Assembly (NCBI RefSeq): GCF_030931715.1
Contig: NZ_CP133261.1
Span: 1,302,001 to 1,366,000 of the forward strand
Direction of reading: 5' to 3'
Source: Tissierella sp. MB52-C2
GTDB lineage: Bacteria > Bacillota > Clostridia > Tissierellales > Tissierellaceae
Length of the DNA stretch: 64,000 nt
Both the position numbers and the translations under genes were made by a program. Positions 1 through 8,893 of the stretch are shown one piece after another (the first letter of the stretch is position 1; each line of letters begins with the position of its first letter). The notes under the pieces were generated by a model. That model was not told the origin of the DNA, did no database searches, and worked only from the letters and a program-made list of their open reading frames with translations.

Positions 1-1323
1 GCCATATTTGATATTCTCAGCAATACTTCCGTTAAACAACCATGTATCTTGTAAAACCATGCCAAAGATAGAACGAAGTTCATCTCTCCTCATGTCTTTT
101 ATATTTACACCATCTACCTTAATTGCACCACTATTTACATCATAGAAACGCATTAAAAGGTTGATAAGTGTTGTTTTTCCAGCACCTGTAGGACCTACAA
201 CAGCTACCATTTGGCCACTTTTAACGTTTAAATTTAAATCTTTAATCAATATATTGTCTTTCGTATAGCCGAATGATACATCTTCAAAGGTAACATTTCC
301 TTTTAAATTTTTAATTCTAAGATGATTAACTAACTCTGGTACCTCTTCCTCTGCTTCAAGAAAATCAAACACTCTTCCTGATGCGGCAATGGCAGATTGA
401 ATTGCTGATGATAACTGAGTTACCTGCTCAAGGGGTTCATTTAATTGCCACATATAACGTATAAATGCTTGAAGATTTCCAACAGTTATTGCACCAGAAA
501 TTACAAATGTTACTCCTATAAAAATAACTGATACCATTGCAATATAGGTAATAAATGATATTAATGGTGACATAAGTCCTGATATAAACTGCGCCTTAAA
601 TCCATTTTCACTAAGATTAGTATTAATTTTTTTAAATTCTTCAATAGATTCTTCTTGTTTGCCATATAATTTAATCTCTGTTAATCCTGTATATCTTTCT
701 TGAATATAACCATTTAAGATTCCTAAGGCGCTCTGCTGATTTTTAAACATAATGGAAGAACGCTTCATAATAAATCTCATTATAAAGGTACTACATGGAA
801 TAATTAAAACAGCTATTATTGCCATAATAGGATTAATATAGAACATTAAGATAATAGCTAAAGATATGGATAAAATAGCACTTAATATTCTAGATAAAGA
901 TTGCTGCAAGGCATTTGATATTGTATCTATATCATTAGATATAATACTTAAAATATCTCCAACTGTACGATTATCAAAATAACTAATTGGAAGTTTTGTG
1001 ATTTTCTTTTGAACTTCATTTCTTAAATCACGCATAGTATTCTGTATCCCATTAGTTAAAAAGTATTGAGATAGAAACCCACAAGTTATGTTTCCTATAT
1101 AAATAGCAAATAATATCTTTAAAATTTTAAGAATATAAGAAAAGCTAATGGTGGCCCCAGGAATATTATTGGCAATATTAGCAACATCATCCTTTAATCT
1201 AGTTGTAATTAATCCTTCTACCATTGGTGCTGCTGCTAAAAATCCTGAATATATAACTAAGAGAAGAATTGAAGCTATAAAAAATTTCAAATAGGGTTTC
1301 ATATAAGGATATAATTTTTTCAT
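1..1323 (-). CDS. ABC multidrug-type exporter half-transporter (C-terminus cut by window edge)
   Basis: Fused membrane and ATPase half-transporter, probably one half of a heterodimeric drug or lipid exporter. The first 441 codons are visible: six predicted membrane helices in about residues 1-320, then an ATPase domain with Walker A GPTGAGKTT and a Q-loop reading MVLQDTWLF. The signature and Walker B motifs lie beyond the left edge. The start ATG at 1323 has AAAGGAGG about 10 nt upstream and overlaps the stop of the preceding gene in an ATGA junction, so the two halves are translationally coupled. The membrane domain has the usual family order. The substrate cannot be told from sequence. Confident for family, open for cargo. 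Confidence 0.93.
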   Translation of the reverse strand, partial: MKKLYPYMKPYLKFFIASILLLVIYSGFLAAAPMVEGLITTRLKDDVANIANNIPGATISFSYILKILKILFAIYIGNITCGFLSQYFLTNGIQNTMRDLRNEVQKKITKLPISYFDNRTVGDILSIISNDIDTISNALQQSLSRILSAILSISLAIILMFYINPIMAIIAVLIIPCSTFIMRFIMKRSSIMFKNQQSALGILNGYIQERYTGLTEIKLYGKQEESIEEFKKINTNLSENGFKAQFISGLMSPLISFITYIAMVSVIFIGVTFVISGAITVGNLQAFIRYMWQLNEPLEQVTQLSSAIQSAIAASGRVFDFLEAEEEVPELVNHLRIKNLKGNVTFEDVSFGYTKDNILIKDLNLNVKSGQMVAVVGPTGAGKTTLINLLMRFYDVNSGAIKVDGVNIKDMRRDELRSIFGMVLQDTWLFNGSIAENIKYG

Positions 1324-3050
1324 TGCTCTAATTCCTCCTTTCTTAATTGTGATTCTGCAATTTCATAATATACATTACATGTTTTCAATAATTCTTTGTG
1401 AGTTCCAATTCCTACTACTTCACCTTCGTTTAGAACGATTATTTTATCTGCATTCATTATTGTACTAATTCTTTGTGCCACAATAAATACAATAGATTCT
1501 CTTGTCTCTTTTTGTAACGCCTCACGTAGCATAACATCTGTTTTATAATCAAGTGCTGAAAAACTATCATCAAAAACATAAATTGCTGGCTTCCTAACAA
1601 CTGCTCTTGCTATTGAAATTCTTTGTTTTTGCCCACCGGAAAAATTTTTAGCACCTTCACTTATATATTCTTGCAATTTGTTTGGCTTATTTTCTATAAA
1701 TTCCTTTGCCTGAGCTATTTCAATAGCATGATTCATTTCTTCTAATGTTGCACCTGGATTACCGAATTTTAAATTTTCTTCTATGGTTCCACGAAATAAA
1801 AATGCTTTTTGTGGAATAAACCCAATCTTTTCACGAAGTACATTTATATCATAATCTCTAATATCCATATCATTTATTTTTATTGATCCCTTTGTAACAT
1901 CATAAAATCTTGGAATTAAATTAATCAATGTACTTTTACCACTTCCAGTACTACCTATAAAAGCAATTGTTTCCCCTTGATTTGCTATAAATGATACATC
2001 TTTTAATACAGGAAGTTCACCATTAGGATATTGAAAGGTAACATGGTCAAATTCTAATTTTATTTTGCCATTCATCTCTCTTACTCCACTACTAGGATTT
2101 GTTATAGTTGGCTCTTCACCTAATAATTCCTGAATACGATTTGCAGAGACTCTTGCTCTAGGATACATTATAAATACCATAGAAAATAGCATAACAGAGA
2201 ACAAGGCATGAAACTGATAGTCTAAGAATGCAACTAATTGACCTACCTGTAAAGTTCCTTTATCAATCATAATGGTAGAAACCCAGAACACTGCCATCAT
2301 AGATAAATGTAATAAGAAGAAAAATGCTGGTTGTGTAAAAGAAATTATTTTGAATAATTTCTTTGAATTAGATGTATATCTCTCATTTACTCCTGCGAAG
2401 CGTTCTGTTTCATACTCACTTTTCCTAAAAGCCCTAATAACTCTTGTTCCCATTAAATTCTCTCTTGAAATTCTATTTAAATGATCCATTCCTCTTTGCT
2501 GTTTATCAGAAATAGGATTTGTTACTTTAGCAACTATAATTACACCTAATATAATAAATGGAAAACTTGCTCCAATAATTAAAGATAGGCTTAAACTTGT
2601 TTTCATTGTCATAAATACACTTATAAAAATCATAATTGGTGCTAATAATGCTGTCCTAAAAAGCAAGTTTGAGAATAACATCAGTTGAAAAGCATCACTA
2701 GTTGTACGTGTAATCATTGATGATACGCCAAATTTATTATATTCTGTATGGGAGAATTTCTGTGATTGTGCAAAAACATCATTTCTAATATCACGAATCA
2801 TATATGTTGAAATTCTTGAAGAAGCATAAGAAATCAAAATCGTTCCTGCACCACCTATAATACTTATAAGCAGCATGATTATTCCCATCTTTTTAACATA
2901 ATCAATATCACTGTTACCAATACCTTTGTCAATCATGGCTCCCATTATTGTAGGGATACCTAATTGAACGGTAACAAAGCTAAATATTCCCAATATGTTT
3001 AATAGAATTAATTTGGGATATTTTTTAAGATACTTTAATATTAACTTCAT
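1320..3050 (-). CDS. ABC multidrug-type exporter half-transporter with degenerate ATP site
   Basis: Second half of the heterodimeric exporter, 576 residues: membrane domain about residues 1-310 and ATPase domain about 330-576. Walker A GSTGSGKST is near residue 365 and the signature FSGGQ near 467. Walker B ends FDDS rather than the usual DE, and the switch region reads VAQR where His is expected. In characterised heterodimeric exporters (TM287/288, BmrCD, LmrCD) one subunit carries just this kind of non-catalytic site, so the pair is probably a heterodimer with one active ATP site. Start chosen at 3050 because GGAGG lies 5 nt upstream; an ATG at 3062 would precede that ribosome site. Driven by the MerR-type promoter at 3124-3154. 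Confidence 0.93.
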   Translation of the reverse strand: MKLILKYLKKYPKLILLNILGIFSFVTVQLGIPTIMGAMIDKGIGNSDIDYVKKMGIIMLLISIIGGAGTILISYASSRISTYMIRDIRNDVFAQSQKFSHTEYNKFGVSSMITRTTSDAFQLMLFSNLLFRTALLAPIMIFISVFMTMKTSLSLSLIIGASFPFIILGVIIVAKVTNPISDKQQRGMDHLNRISRENLMGTRVIRAFRKSEYETERFAGVNERYTSNSKKLFKIISFTQPAFFFLLHLSMMAVFWVSTIMIDKGTLQVGQLVAFLDYQFHALFSVMLFSMVFIMYPRARVSANRIQELLGEEPTITNPSSGVREMNGKIKLEFDHVTFQYPNGELPVLKDVSFIANQGETIAFIGSTGSGKSTLINLIPRFYDVTKGSIKINDMDIRDYDINVLREKIGFIPQKAFLFRGTIEENLKFGNPGATLEEMNHAIEIAQAKEFIENKPNKLQEYISEGAKNFSGGQKQRISIARAVVRKPAIYVFDDSFSALDYKTDVMLREALQKETRESIVFIVAQRISTIMNADKIIVLNEGEVVGIGTHKELLKTCNVYYEIAESQLRKEELEQ

Positions 3051-3123
3051 AATAACCTCCATTTAATAACATTGTTTTAATAATATATTTTAAGATTTCT
3101 TGATTTTAAGGGACACTTGAATT

Positions 3124-3154
3124 ATTATAAACTATAAGGTTATATTATAGTCAA
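3124..3154 (-). promoter_or_regulatory. MerR-type promoter with 19-bp spacer and dyad operator
   Basis: On the minus strand the -35 TTGACT (3154-3149) and -10 TATAAT (3129-3124) are separated by exactly 19 bp, the over-long spacer that MerR-family activators untwist. Inside the spacer is a perfect dyad, ACTATAA (3131-3137) and TTATAGT (3145-3151). It faces the exporter pair and lies beside a divergent MerR gene, so regulation of the exporter by that protein is very likely. A further CTTGA/TCAAG pair brackets the site. Confidence 0.85.
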
Positions 3155-3198
3155 GGAAAATAACTCATAAAATATTATGAGGTCTGTGGAGGGTGACT

Positions 3199-4023
3199 AT
3201 GTCCAATAGTAAAAACGAATATTTAACCACTGGTGAATTTGCTAAACTTTGTGGTATTCCAAAACATATTTTATTTCATTATGATCAAATAGGATTATTC
3301 CAACCTGAAATTATTAAAGAAAATGGTTATCGATATTACTCATTCCGTCAATATGATACCTTTTCTATTATTGCTGCTTTAAAAAGATTAGGTATGCCTT
3401 TGAAAGAAATTAAAGAATTTATGGATAAGCGAAATCCAAACGCCTTAATATCTTTATTGGATCAAAAATCAAATGAAGTTGTCAAAGAACTTGCTAGGCT
3501 AGAGCAAATTAAACATGAAATTGATGCATTAAAAGATTTAACGGAAGAAGCCTTAAATTTAGAATATAATAAAATTGAATTAGCTTACCATAAAGAGGTC
3601 TATGCTCTACAAAGTTCGTTAATGGATAAGGGTATGGATGATTCTTATCCTGATTTCATTTCTTCCATAATTGCTTTTCGTGAAAGTAGTAATGCCAGTA
3701 TGATTGATTTTCTAGGAGCAGTTCTTGCTATTGATAATATTCTTGAGAAAAGATTTAATAGCTTTTCTTATTTATATACTAAAGGTGAAAATGTCCATGA
3801 TAAAGATACTACTTTAATACGGAGAGAAGGCTGGTATCTTCAAGTTTATTATAAAGGTAGTTATCAAAACATCAGTGAAATGTATAACAAGATTATTGAA
3901 TATGCTGCAAAACATCAGATTAAGCTAGGTAAACATGCTTATGAAGAATATCTTATTTTTGAGATTGGCGCAAAGAATCGAGATGATTATGTTACATTAA
4001 TATTGATCGAAATATTAGAATAA
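3199..4023 (+). CDS. MerR-family activator with GyrI-like ligand domain, probable regulator of the exporter
   Basis: Transcription regulator of 274 residues. The N-terminus has the MerR winged helix: [13 protein letters not shown] followed by [10 protein letters not shown] and the NGYRYYS wing. A helical linker lies near residues 75-120, and the C-terminal half resembles the BmrR/GyrI drug-binding domain. Start taken as ATG 3199 with GGAGGG 5 nt upstream; a GTG at 3193 is in frame but sits inside the ribosome site. It is divergent from the ABC exporter operon, and the intergenic promoter has the 19-bp spacer typical of MerR targets, so it most likely senses a toxic compound and activates the exporter. 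Ligand unknown. Confidence 0.9.
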   Translation: MSNSKNEYLTTGEFAKLCGIPKHILFHYDQIGLFQPEIIKENGYRYYSFRQYDTFSIIAALKRLGMPLKEIKEFMDKRNPNALISLLDQKSNEVVKELARLEQIKHEIDALKDLTEEALNLEYNKIELAYHKEVYALQSSLMDKGMDDSYPDFISSIIAFRESSNASMIDFLGAVLAIDNILEKRFNSFSYLYTKGENVHDKDTTLIRREGWYLQVYYKGSYQNISEMYNKIIEYAAKHQIKLGKHAYEEYLIFEIGAKNRDDYVTLILIEILE

Positions 4024-4046
4024 CTTTTTCTATAAGCAGTAATTTG

Positions 4047-4607
4047 TTAATAAAAAAGTAAACCTACAAAACCTGTTAAAATCAGAACCAGTATAGGATT
4101 CAGTTTGTGCTTTCTCAATAAAAATAAAGAAATAATAAATATAATTATAGCAGTAATATTTGTGCCAATATCTTTAATATTGTAGGATGAAGTTCCAAAA
4201 AAAGCAATTAAAACAATAGTGGATGCAGCAGATGCAATAAGTCCTACAGAACTAGAACGTAATCCTTTTAATATATTAGAAATACTATCTATATCCTTAT
4301 GTTTTTTAAAAAAATTATATAAAAAGATAGAAATAATAAATCCAGATATAATACTTCCTAAGGTAGCCACTATGGCTCCAGATATACCAGCTATACGTAT
4401 TCCTACAAAAGAAGCAGTATTGACAACCAAAGGTCCAGGTGTCATTTGGGAAATTGTGATAATATCTGTATATTCTTGGAGCGTAATCCAATTATAATAA
4501 TTTACCACCTGTTCCTGTATCAATGGTATAATAGCATATCCACCACCAATACTGAATGATCCAATCTGTAAAAAGGTAATAAATAATGTAAAAATAATTT
4601 TATTCAT
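4047..4607 (-). CDS. chrA: Chromate transporter (CHR family), C-terminal-half type subunit
   Basis: Integral membrane protein of 186 residues with about five or six helices. It belongs to the short-chain CHR family, in which the two homologous halves of ChrA are separate genes. The repeat signature FSIGGGYAIIPLI near residue 18 and the motif SQMTPGPLVVNTASFVG are characteristic. Family members export chromate or act in sulfate-related anion transport; which applies here is unknown. It overlaps the upstream half by 8 bp, starting inside that gene's last codons with GGAGGAG as ribosome site, so the two are made together, probably as a heterodimer. The symbol is a family label, not a tested function. 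Confidence 0.88.
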   Translation of the reverse strand: MNKIIFTLFITFLQIGSFSIGGGYAIIPLIQEQVVNYYNWITLQEYTDIITISQMTPGPLVVNTASFVGIRIAGISGAIVATLGSIISGFIISIFLYNFFKKHKDIDSISNILKGLRSSSVGLIASAASTIVLIAFFGTSSYNIKDIGTNITAIIIFIISLFLLRKHKLNPILVLILTGFVGLLFY

Positions 4608-5178
4608 ATTGGACTCCTCCTTGTCTACTTTTTATATAAGTTTGCATAAAACATAAAATAGAACAGAAAATAATAATAACTAATACATTGATATTAAAAA
4701 TAAAACTAGCTAAAAATGCGAAGGGAGCCATTAAAGTTAACAGCAAATTTTTTTCTTTTAAAACTCCCTGACCCATATCAATTACTAAATCTACGATTGT
4801 AGCAGCAACTCCTGCCTCCATACCTTTTAAGATTGCAGAAATAACTCTATTATCCCTAAAAGTCTTATAGAAAAATGATATAACTGATAATATTAACAAG
4901 GGAGGTAAGACTGTTCCAATACAAGAAATAATTGCACCTATAATTCCAGAGATGCGATAACCTACTAATACAGCAATATTAACTGCAATAGCACCTGGAG
5001 TTGATTGTGCGATTGCAGCCATATCTAGTAGTTCCTGCTCACTAATTAACTCTAAGTCATTAACAAAATACTTACGCATCATAGGAATAACTATATATCC
5101 TCCTCCAAAAGTAAAAGCACTAATAGAAAATGTGATTCTAAAAAGTGAAGAATATAGCTTCGATTTCTTTAGCTTCAT
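4600..5178 (-). CDS. chrA: Chromate transporter (CHR family), N-terminal-half type subunit
   Basis: 192-residue membrane protein, partner of the overlapping downstream half. The family repeat is FTFGGGYIVIPMM, followed by AAIAQSTPGAIAVNIA, the counterpart of the SQMTPGP segment in its partner. The start at 5178 is chosen because a run of seven G lies about 9 nt upstream; an in-frame ATG at 5214 has no ribosome site. The promoter must lie between here and the divergent LysR gene at 5303, which is the likely regulator. CHR pairs are common in Firmicutes and need not mean chromate resistance. Confidence 0.88.
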   Translation of the reverse strand: MKLKKSKLYSSLFRITFSISAFTFGGGYIVIPMMRKYFVNDLELISEQELLDMAAIAQSTPGAIAVNIAVLVGYRISGIIGAIISCIGTVLPPLLILSVISFFYKTFRDNRVISAILKGMEAGVAATIVDLVIDMGQGVLKEKNLLLTLMAPFAFLASFIFNINVLVIIIFCSILCFMQTYIKSRQGGVQYE

Positions 5179-5302
5179 AATAGTGAACCCCCCCAATAGA
5201 TTTATCTTCGACATTGTTTATTATATACCTTGAATCAATATAAGTATAATAGTATAATTTTATAGAATACATAACTAAATGGTAATGAATAAGGAGTTAA
5301 AT

Positions 5303-6187
5303 ATGAAAATAAGGCATTTACGTATTTTTAAAATAGTATGTGAGGAAGAAAGCATTACAAAGGCGGCAGAAAAATTGTTTATGACACAACCAGCAGTTTC
5401 TAATGCAATTAGTGAATTGGAAAGTTATTTAGGTGTTTATTTATTTGATAGAATTTCAAGGAAGATTTATTTAAATGAAACAGGTAAATTATTCTTGACA
5501 AAGGTAATAAAGCTGTTAGATTTATATGATGACTTAGAACAAAATATTAAAGAACTAGAAGATAATGCAACTATTAAAATTGGATCAAGTATAACTATAG
5601 CCAACTTTATTTTACCTAAAGCAATAGTAGAATTTGAAAAAAAATACAGGAATACTCCAACAAAAGTTATAGTTGGAAATGCTGGAAAAATTGAAGAGAT
5701 GCTATATAATAATGAGATCGATTTAGGATTAATTGAAGGAGTTATATATAATGAAGAATTAATAAAAATTCCATTTTCGTCATATAAATTAGCAATAATA
5801 TGTTCTCCCAAACATAAATTAGCTTTAGATAAACCTATAAACATCAATAAGTTAATCCAAGAAAGATTATTACTTAGAGAAAAAGGCAGTGCAATCCGTG
5901 ATGTTTTTGATAGTGCATTATTATTACATAATTTAAGAGCAAATCCAGAGTGGACAAGTATAAATTCACAATCTCTTATTTATGCGGTAAAACAAAATTT
6001 AGGAATAAGTGTGCTGCCTAAAATTCTAATAGAAAGAGAAATCGAAAGTGGTGAAATATTTGAAATAAAGGTAAATGATTTTGAATTAGTTAATGTAAAT
6101 CATATTGTATTCCATAAAAACAAAACTCAAACAAAGAGTTTCAAAATATTAATTGAAATAATTAAGAATAACGTAAGTGACAAGTAA
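5303..6187 (+). CDS. LysR-family regulator, probably of the chromate transporter pair
   Basis: 294-residue LysR-type regulator. The winged helix-turn-helix is at residues 1-60 (MKIRHLRIFKIVCEEESIT, then AAEKLFMTQPAVSNAISELE), followed by a two-lobed substrate-binding domain of normal length. The start is ATG 5303 with AAGGAG 6 nt upstream; two in-frame ATGs at 5279 and 5285 have no ribosome site. It is transcribed divergently from the CHR pair, the usual arrangement for a LysR protein and its target. Its co-inducer is unknown. Confidence 0.9.
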   Translation: MKIRHLRIFKIVCEEESITKAAEKLFMTQPAVSNAISELESYLGVYLFDRISRKIYLNETGKLFLTKVIKLLDLYDDLEQNIKELEDNATIKIGSSITIANFILPKAIVEFEKKYRNTPTKVIVGNAGKIEEMLYNNEIDLGLIEGVIYNEELIKIPFSSYKLAIICSPKHKLALDKPININKLIQERLLLREKGSAIRDVFDSALLLHNLRANPEWTSINSQSLIYAVKQNLGISVLPKILIEREIESGEIFEIKVNDFELVNVNHIVFHKNKTQTKSFKILIEIIKNNVSDK

Positions 6188-6289
6188 GTATATGTTTATT
6201 TTAGCATTTGTATCCAACTAGATTTATTTTAACTATAGTCATATGATTTTGGATTTTTCTATACTAATAAAATAATTATAAAACCCACT

Positions 6290-6322
6290 CATAACCACGA
6301 TTGTAATACAATCGTGGTTATG
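6290..6322 (+). terminator. Perfect 16-bp-arm hairpin, probable terminator of the LysR gene
   Basis: CATAACCACGATTGTA (6290-6305) pairs perfectly with 6307-6322. The following bases are AT-rich but contain no clean T run, so termination is likely but not certain. Confidence 0.6.
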
Positions 6323-6510
6323 ATATTATATAAATCAACAAAGTTGAACATTTTAATATTAATAAATTAGCAGCTTATATAACTGATCTTGGAGAATTTG
6401 GAGTTAATTCTCTAGTTAGAAGAAAACATATTCTAATGATTTATAGAATATGTTTCATATCATTATAAATCAATAAAGAATAAGAAAGTCAAAAGAGGAG
6501 GAGTAAAGAT
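6323..6510 (+). other. Gene-free stretch with a second hairpin and a possible coding remnant
   Basis: A second perfect hairpin has arms AAACATATTCTA (6424-6435) and 6444-6455 with an 8-nt loop. Just before it, one frame reads EHFNINKLAAYITDLGEFG with no start codon, which looks like a scrap of coding sequence I cannot assign. The ribosome site for the next gene is AGGAGG just before 6511. Confidence 0.35.
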
Positions 6511-7104
6511 ATGACAACTGATCTATACAATCCTAATGATAAAGTAAAACTTTGGACAAGACAGCATAAGAATGTTCTCGATGAGCTGGAAAAATACGGA
6601 GTTTATAGAGTTAAGAAGGAGTATATTTTAGAAAAGATGGACACCATATCAGATTATTACTTAAATCTATATGAATGGTATGGAAGGAATGCGGCTAAAA
6701 TAGTGCCTAAACCAGAAGGTGTACTATATCCTATTTGGCTTTCTATATCTTCAGAGATGATGCTACAGTCTACAGAGGATACTATTATTTTGGAAATAGA
6801 AGTAGATAGAAAAGATGTTATCTATACTGATGTGGATAAATGGGGATATGTAGTGAACTACTTTTATTTACCTATTGACCCAGAGGATGAAGAAAGACAC
6901 AATGAAGAGCTAAAGAAATTTGGTATAAGTGATGAGTCTTCTTTAATTACAGGTAATAAAGGTAATTTCTATCCATTACTTAAAAATAAGATAATCAAAA
7001 GTTGGGAAAGGCTATTTGAGCCATTGGATGAGAAAAGTAAATTGGTACAGGCAACTATATGGGAGATAAAAAAGGAATGGGTGGTAGATATTATATATGG
7101 ATAA
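6511..7104 (+). CDS. DUF3841-family protein, copy 1
   Basis: 197-residue soluble protein that I assign to DUF3841, a family without known function. Diagnostic features are an N-terminal LWTRQHKNVLDELEKYGVYR, then YEWYGRNAAKIVPKPEG and YPIWLSIS, a central acidic strand LEIEVDRKDVIY and a C-terminal ATIWEIKKEWV. It is followed 32 bp later by a paralogue with the same order of motifs. Conserved Trp, Pro and acidic residues suggest a real fold, but I see no catalytic signature. It probably forms a two-gene operon with the next gene, closed by the terminator at 7707. Confidence 0.65.
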   Translation: MTTDLYNPNDKVKLWTRQHKNVLDELEKYGVYRVKKEYILEKMDTISDYYLNLYEWYGRNAAKIVPKPEGVLYPIWLSISSEMMLQSTEDTIILEIEVDRKDVIYTDVDKWGYVVNYFYLPIDPEDEERHNEELKKFGISDESSLITGNKGNFYPLLKNKIIKSWERLFEPLDEKSKLVQATIWEIKKEWVVDIIYG

Positions 7105-7136
7105 ATGGTAAATGTAAAAGATAGGGGGTAGAGTAT

Positions 7137-7700
7137 ATGTCTAAGTCGAATAAAAAGATAAAATTATATACATCTCAAAGGGAAATAGTCTTAGATACTA
7201 TTAGAGAAAAGGGAATATACCATGTTAAAAGAGAATTTATCGTTAAAAAATATGAAAATGTAGCTAATGTCTTTCTAGAACCTTATAATTGGTTCATTAG
7301 AAATGCAGTAAATATAGTGCCTAAGCCAGAGGGAGCAGAATATCCAATATGGCTATTTACCGATCTAAAATATGTTGAAAACTATGAGGATAGCAAAGTT
7401 CTAGAGATAGAGGTTGATGTTGAAAATGTAATTCTATTTGATCCATTCAAATGGAATAGAATATTAAACTTAGCTTATATTCCTAAAGATAAAAAGGATT
7501 GGAATGAATATAATGACTCTCTAGAAAAACAAGGAATCAAAAATGAAGCTAGTATTTATATGACTAATTTTTATCCTCATTTGAAGCAAAAGGTGAGAAA
7601 AAGTTGGGACTCTTTATTTGAAGATAATATAGATTTATCAAAGCCAAATCAAGCTGCTCTATGGGAGTTGCGAAGGGAATGGATAGTGTCAGAATTTTAA
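7137..7700 (+). CDS. DUF3841-family protein, copy 2
   Basis: 187-residue paralogue of the preceding gene, recognisable along its whole length: REIVLDTIREKGIYHVKREF, YNWFIRNAVNIVPKPEGAE, VLEIEVDVENVILFDPF and AALWELRREWIVSEF all have counterparts in copy 1. Copy 2 is slightly shorter. A run of G (GGGGG) about 10 nt upstream serves as ribosome site. The pair has diverged substantially, so it is not a very recent duplication. Function unknown; family members are often found as small cytoplasmic proteins in Firmicutes. Confidence 0.65.
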   Translation: MSKSNKKIKLYTSQREIVLDTIREKGIYHVKREFIVKKYENVANVFLEPYNWFIRNAVNIVPKPEGAEYPIWLFTDLKYVENYEDSKVLEIEVDVENVILFDPFKWNRILNLAYIPKDKKDWNEYNDSLEKQGIKNEASIYMTNFYPHLKQKVRKSWDSLFEDNIDLSKPNQAALWELRREWIVSEF

Positions 7701-7706
7701 ATTTAC

Positions 7707-7752
7707 AAAAAAGCGTTGCACTTTATACAAGTTTGCAACGCTTTTTTATTTT
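7707..7752 (+). terminator. Strong intrinsic terminator after the DUF3841 pair
   Basis: Arms AAAAAAGCGTTGCA (7707-7720) and TGCAACGCTTTTTT (7734-7747) pair perfectly around a 13-nt loop and run into T-rich sequence. Confidence 0.92.
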
Positions 7753-7797
7753 TTGTATATAAGTTATGTTGGTGATTAAAAGAGAGTGAAAACTTTC

Positions 7798-7848
7798 TTG
7801 ACATATATAGTGCAACTATATATAATAACGATATACAGTTGTACTATA
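7798..7848 (+). promoter_or_regulatory. Promoter of the PadR operon with two operator-like dyads
   Basis: The -35 is TTGACA (7798-7803), the spacer 17 bp and the -10 TATAAT (7821-7826), a full consensus match. A perfect dyad ATATAGT-GCA-ACTATAT (7805-7821) fills the spacer, and a related copy in reverse orientation, TATACAGTTGTACTATA, lies at 7832-7848 just downstream. Two related sites over a promoter directly upstream of a PadR gene point to autorepression. Confidence 0.8.
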
Positions 7849-7935
7849 CATTTGAACTGTTTAGTATTATTAAGGCTTAATTTTATTTAGGAATCCAGTT
7901 AAGCATACAATATCAAGGTACTAAGGAGGTTAGTT

Positions 7936-8274
7936 ATGAAGCGTGATAAAAATTTACCACTTACAGAAACAGTATATTATATTCTACTTTCACTATTTGA
8001 ACCATTGCATGGGTACATGATTATGCAAAAAATTGAAGACATAAGTAATGGGCAGGTTCGTATGGCAGCGGGAACACTGTATGGTGCTATTGAAAATCTA
8101 CTAAAGCTTAAATATATACAGCCAGTTTTTTCTGAGGATAAAAGGAGAAAGGTTTATCAAATTACTGAAAAAGGTAAAGAAATTTTGTTGATGGATATGA
8201 GTCGTATGGAACATATGATAACTGTTACAAGACAGGCTTTAGAAGTAGGAGGAAAAGAAGATGAAGAAATTTAA
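7936..8274 (+). CDS. PadR-family transcription regulator
   Basis: 112-residue PadR-type repressor. It has the PadR winged helix: TETVYYILLSLFEPLHGYMI, then GTLYGAIENLLKLKYI and the wing SEDKRRKVYQITEKG, plus a short C-terminal dimerisation helix. It lacks the long C-terminal domain of PadR itself, so it is a subfamily-2 type protein such as LmrR. It overlaps the next gene by 14 bp and heads a three-gene operon. Proteins of this type often control the operon in which they sit and respond to drugs or membrane stress; the dyads at 7805 and 7832 are plausible binding sites. Confidence 0.9.
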   Translation: MKRDKNLPLTETVYYILLSLFEPLHGYMIMQKIEDISNGQVRMAAGTLYGAIENLLKLKYIQPVFSEDKRRKVYQITEKGKEILLMDMSRMEHMITVTRQALEVGGKEDEEI

Positions 8275-8893
8275 GTTATTTTCAAGTTATTCAGCAGAAG
8301 AAAAATGGTTAAATGAACAATCCAATTTAGGTTGGAAATTAGTGAAAAAAAAGTTACTTTATACTTTTCATAAAAGCACAGAAAATTCATTAGTGTATGC
8401 AGTTGACTATCGTATTTTTAAAAACAAAAATGATTATCAGGACTATCTCAATCTTTTTCAAGATTCTGGTTGGATACATGTAGCGGGAAGTCGTTGGTCT
8501 GGAGAGCAGTATTTTATTTCCTTATCAAATGAAGACAAAGATGCATCTATATTTTCAGATAGAGAGTCTTCACACCATCGTTATAAAAAGAAGATGATAA
8601 ATAGTATTCAAGGAATAGGATCTCTATTGGCTTACTTGGTGATAGTACTACTATCTGGAAATTTTGATATAAGAATGATTATGGAACCTAGATATGCTTT
8701 TCTTACACCTGGTCTTTGGGAGAAAAGTGGTATGGCATTTTGGAAATCATTTTTGTTTGAATTACCATTTGCTCTTATTTTCCGTATACTTCCTGTTATT
8801 TTAATCATAGGTTATATAATTTTAATGGTTATTTATTTACTTTGGGCATTTTATAGCCAAAGTCAAGAAAGGAAGTTTGAAAATGAAAATTAA
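8261..8893 (+). CDS. DUF2812-family membrane protein
   Basis: 210 residues. The N-terminal soluble part (about 1-100) is a DUF2812 domain, starting KLFSSYSAEEKWLNEQS with the aromatic motifs LGWKLVKKK and DYRIFKNKNDY. It is followed by two or three predicted membrane helices (about residues 120-140 and 165-200). The family has no known biochemical function but repeatedly occurs next to PadR regulators, as here, and may be an accessory sensor or membrane partner. It starts inside the PadR gene (14-bp overlap) and ends inside the next gene (11-bp overlap), so all three are translationally coupled. Confidence 0.8.
   Translation: MKKFKLFSSYSAEEKWLNEQSNLGWKLVKKKLLYTFHKSTENSLVYAVDYRIFKNKNDYQDYLNLFQDSGWIHVAGSRWSGEQYFISLSNEDKDASIFSDRESSHHRYKKKMINSIQGIGSLLAYLVIVLLSGNFDIRMIMEPRYAFLTPGLWEKSGMAFWKSFLFELPFALIFRILPVILIIGYIILMVIYLLWAFYSQSQERKFENEN

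Noticed and set aside
4219-4497. Long open frame on the plus strand across the chromate transporter gene
   Set aside because: It lies wholly opposite a clear membrane-protein gene, has no ribosome site and no recognisable protein features.
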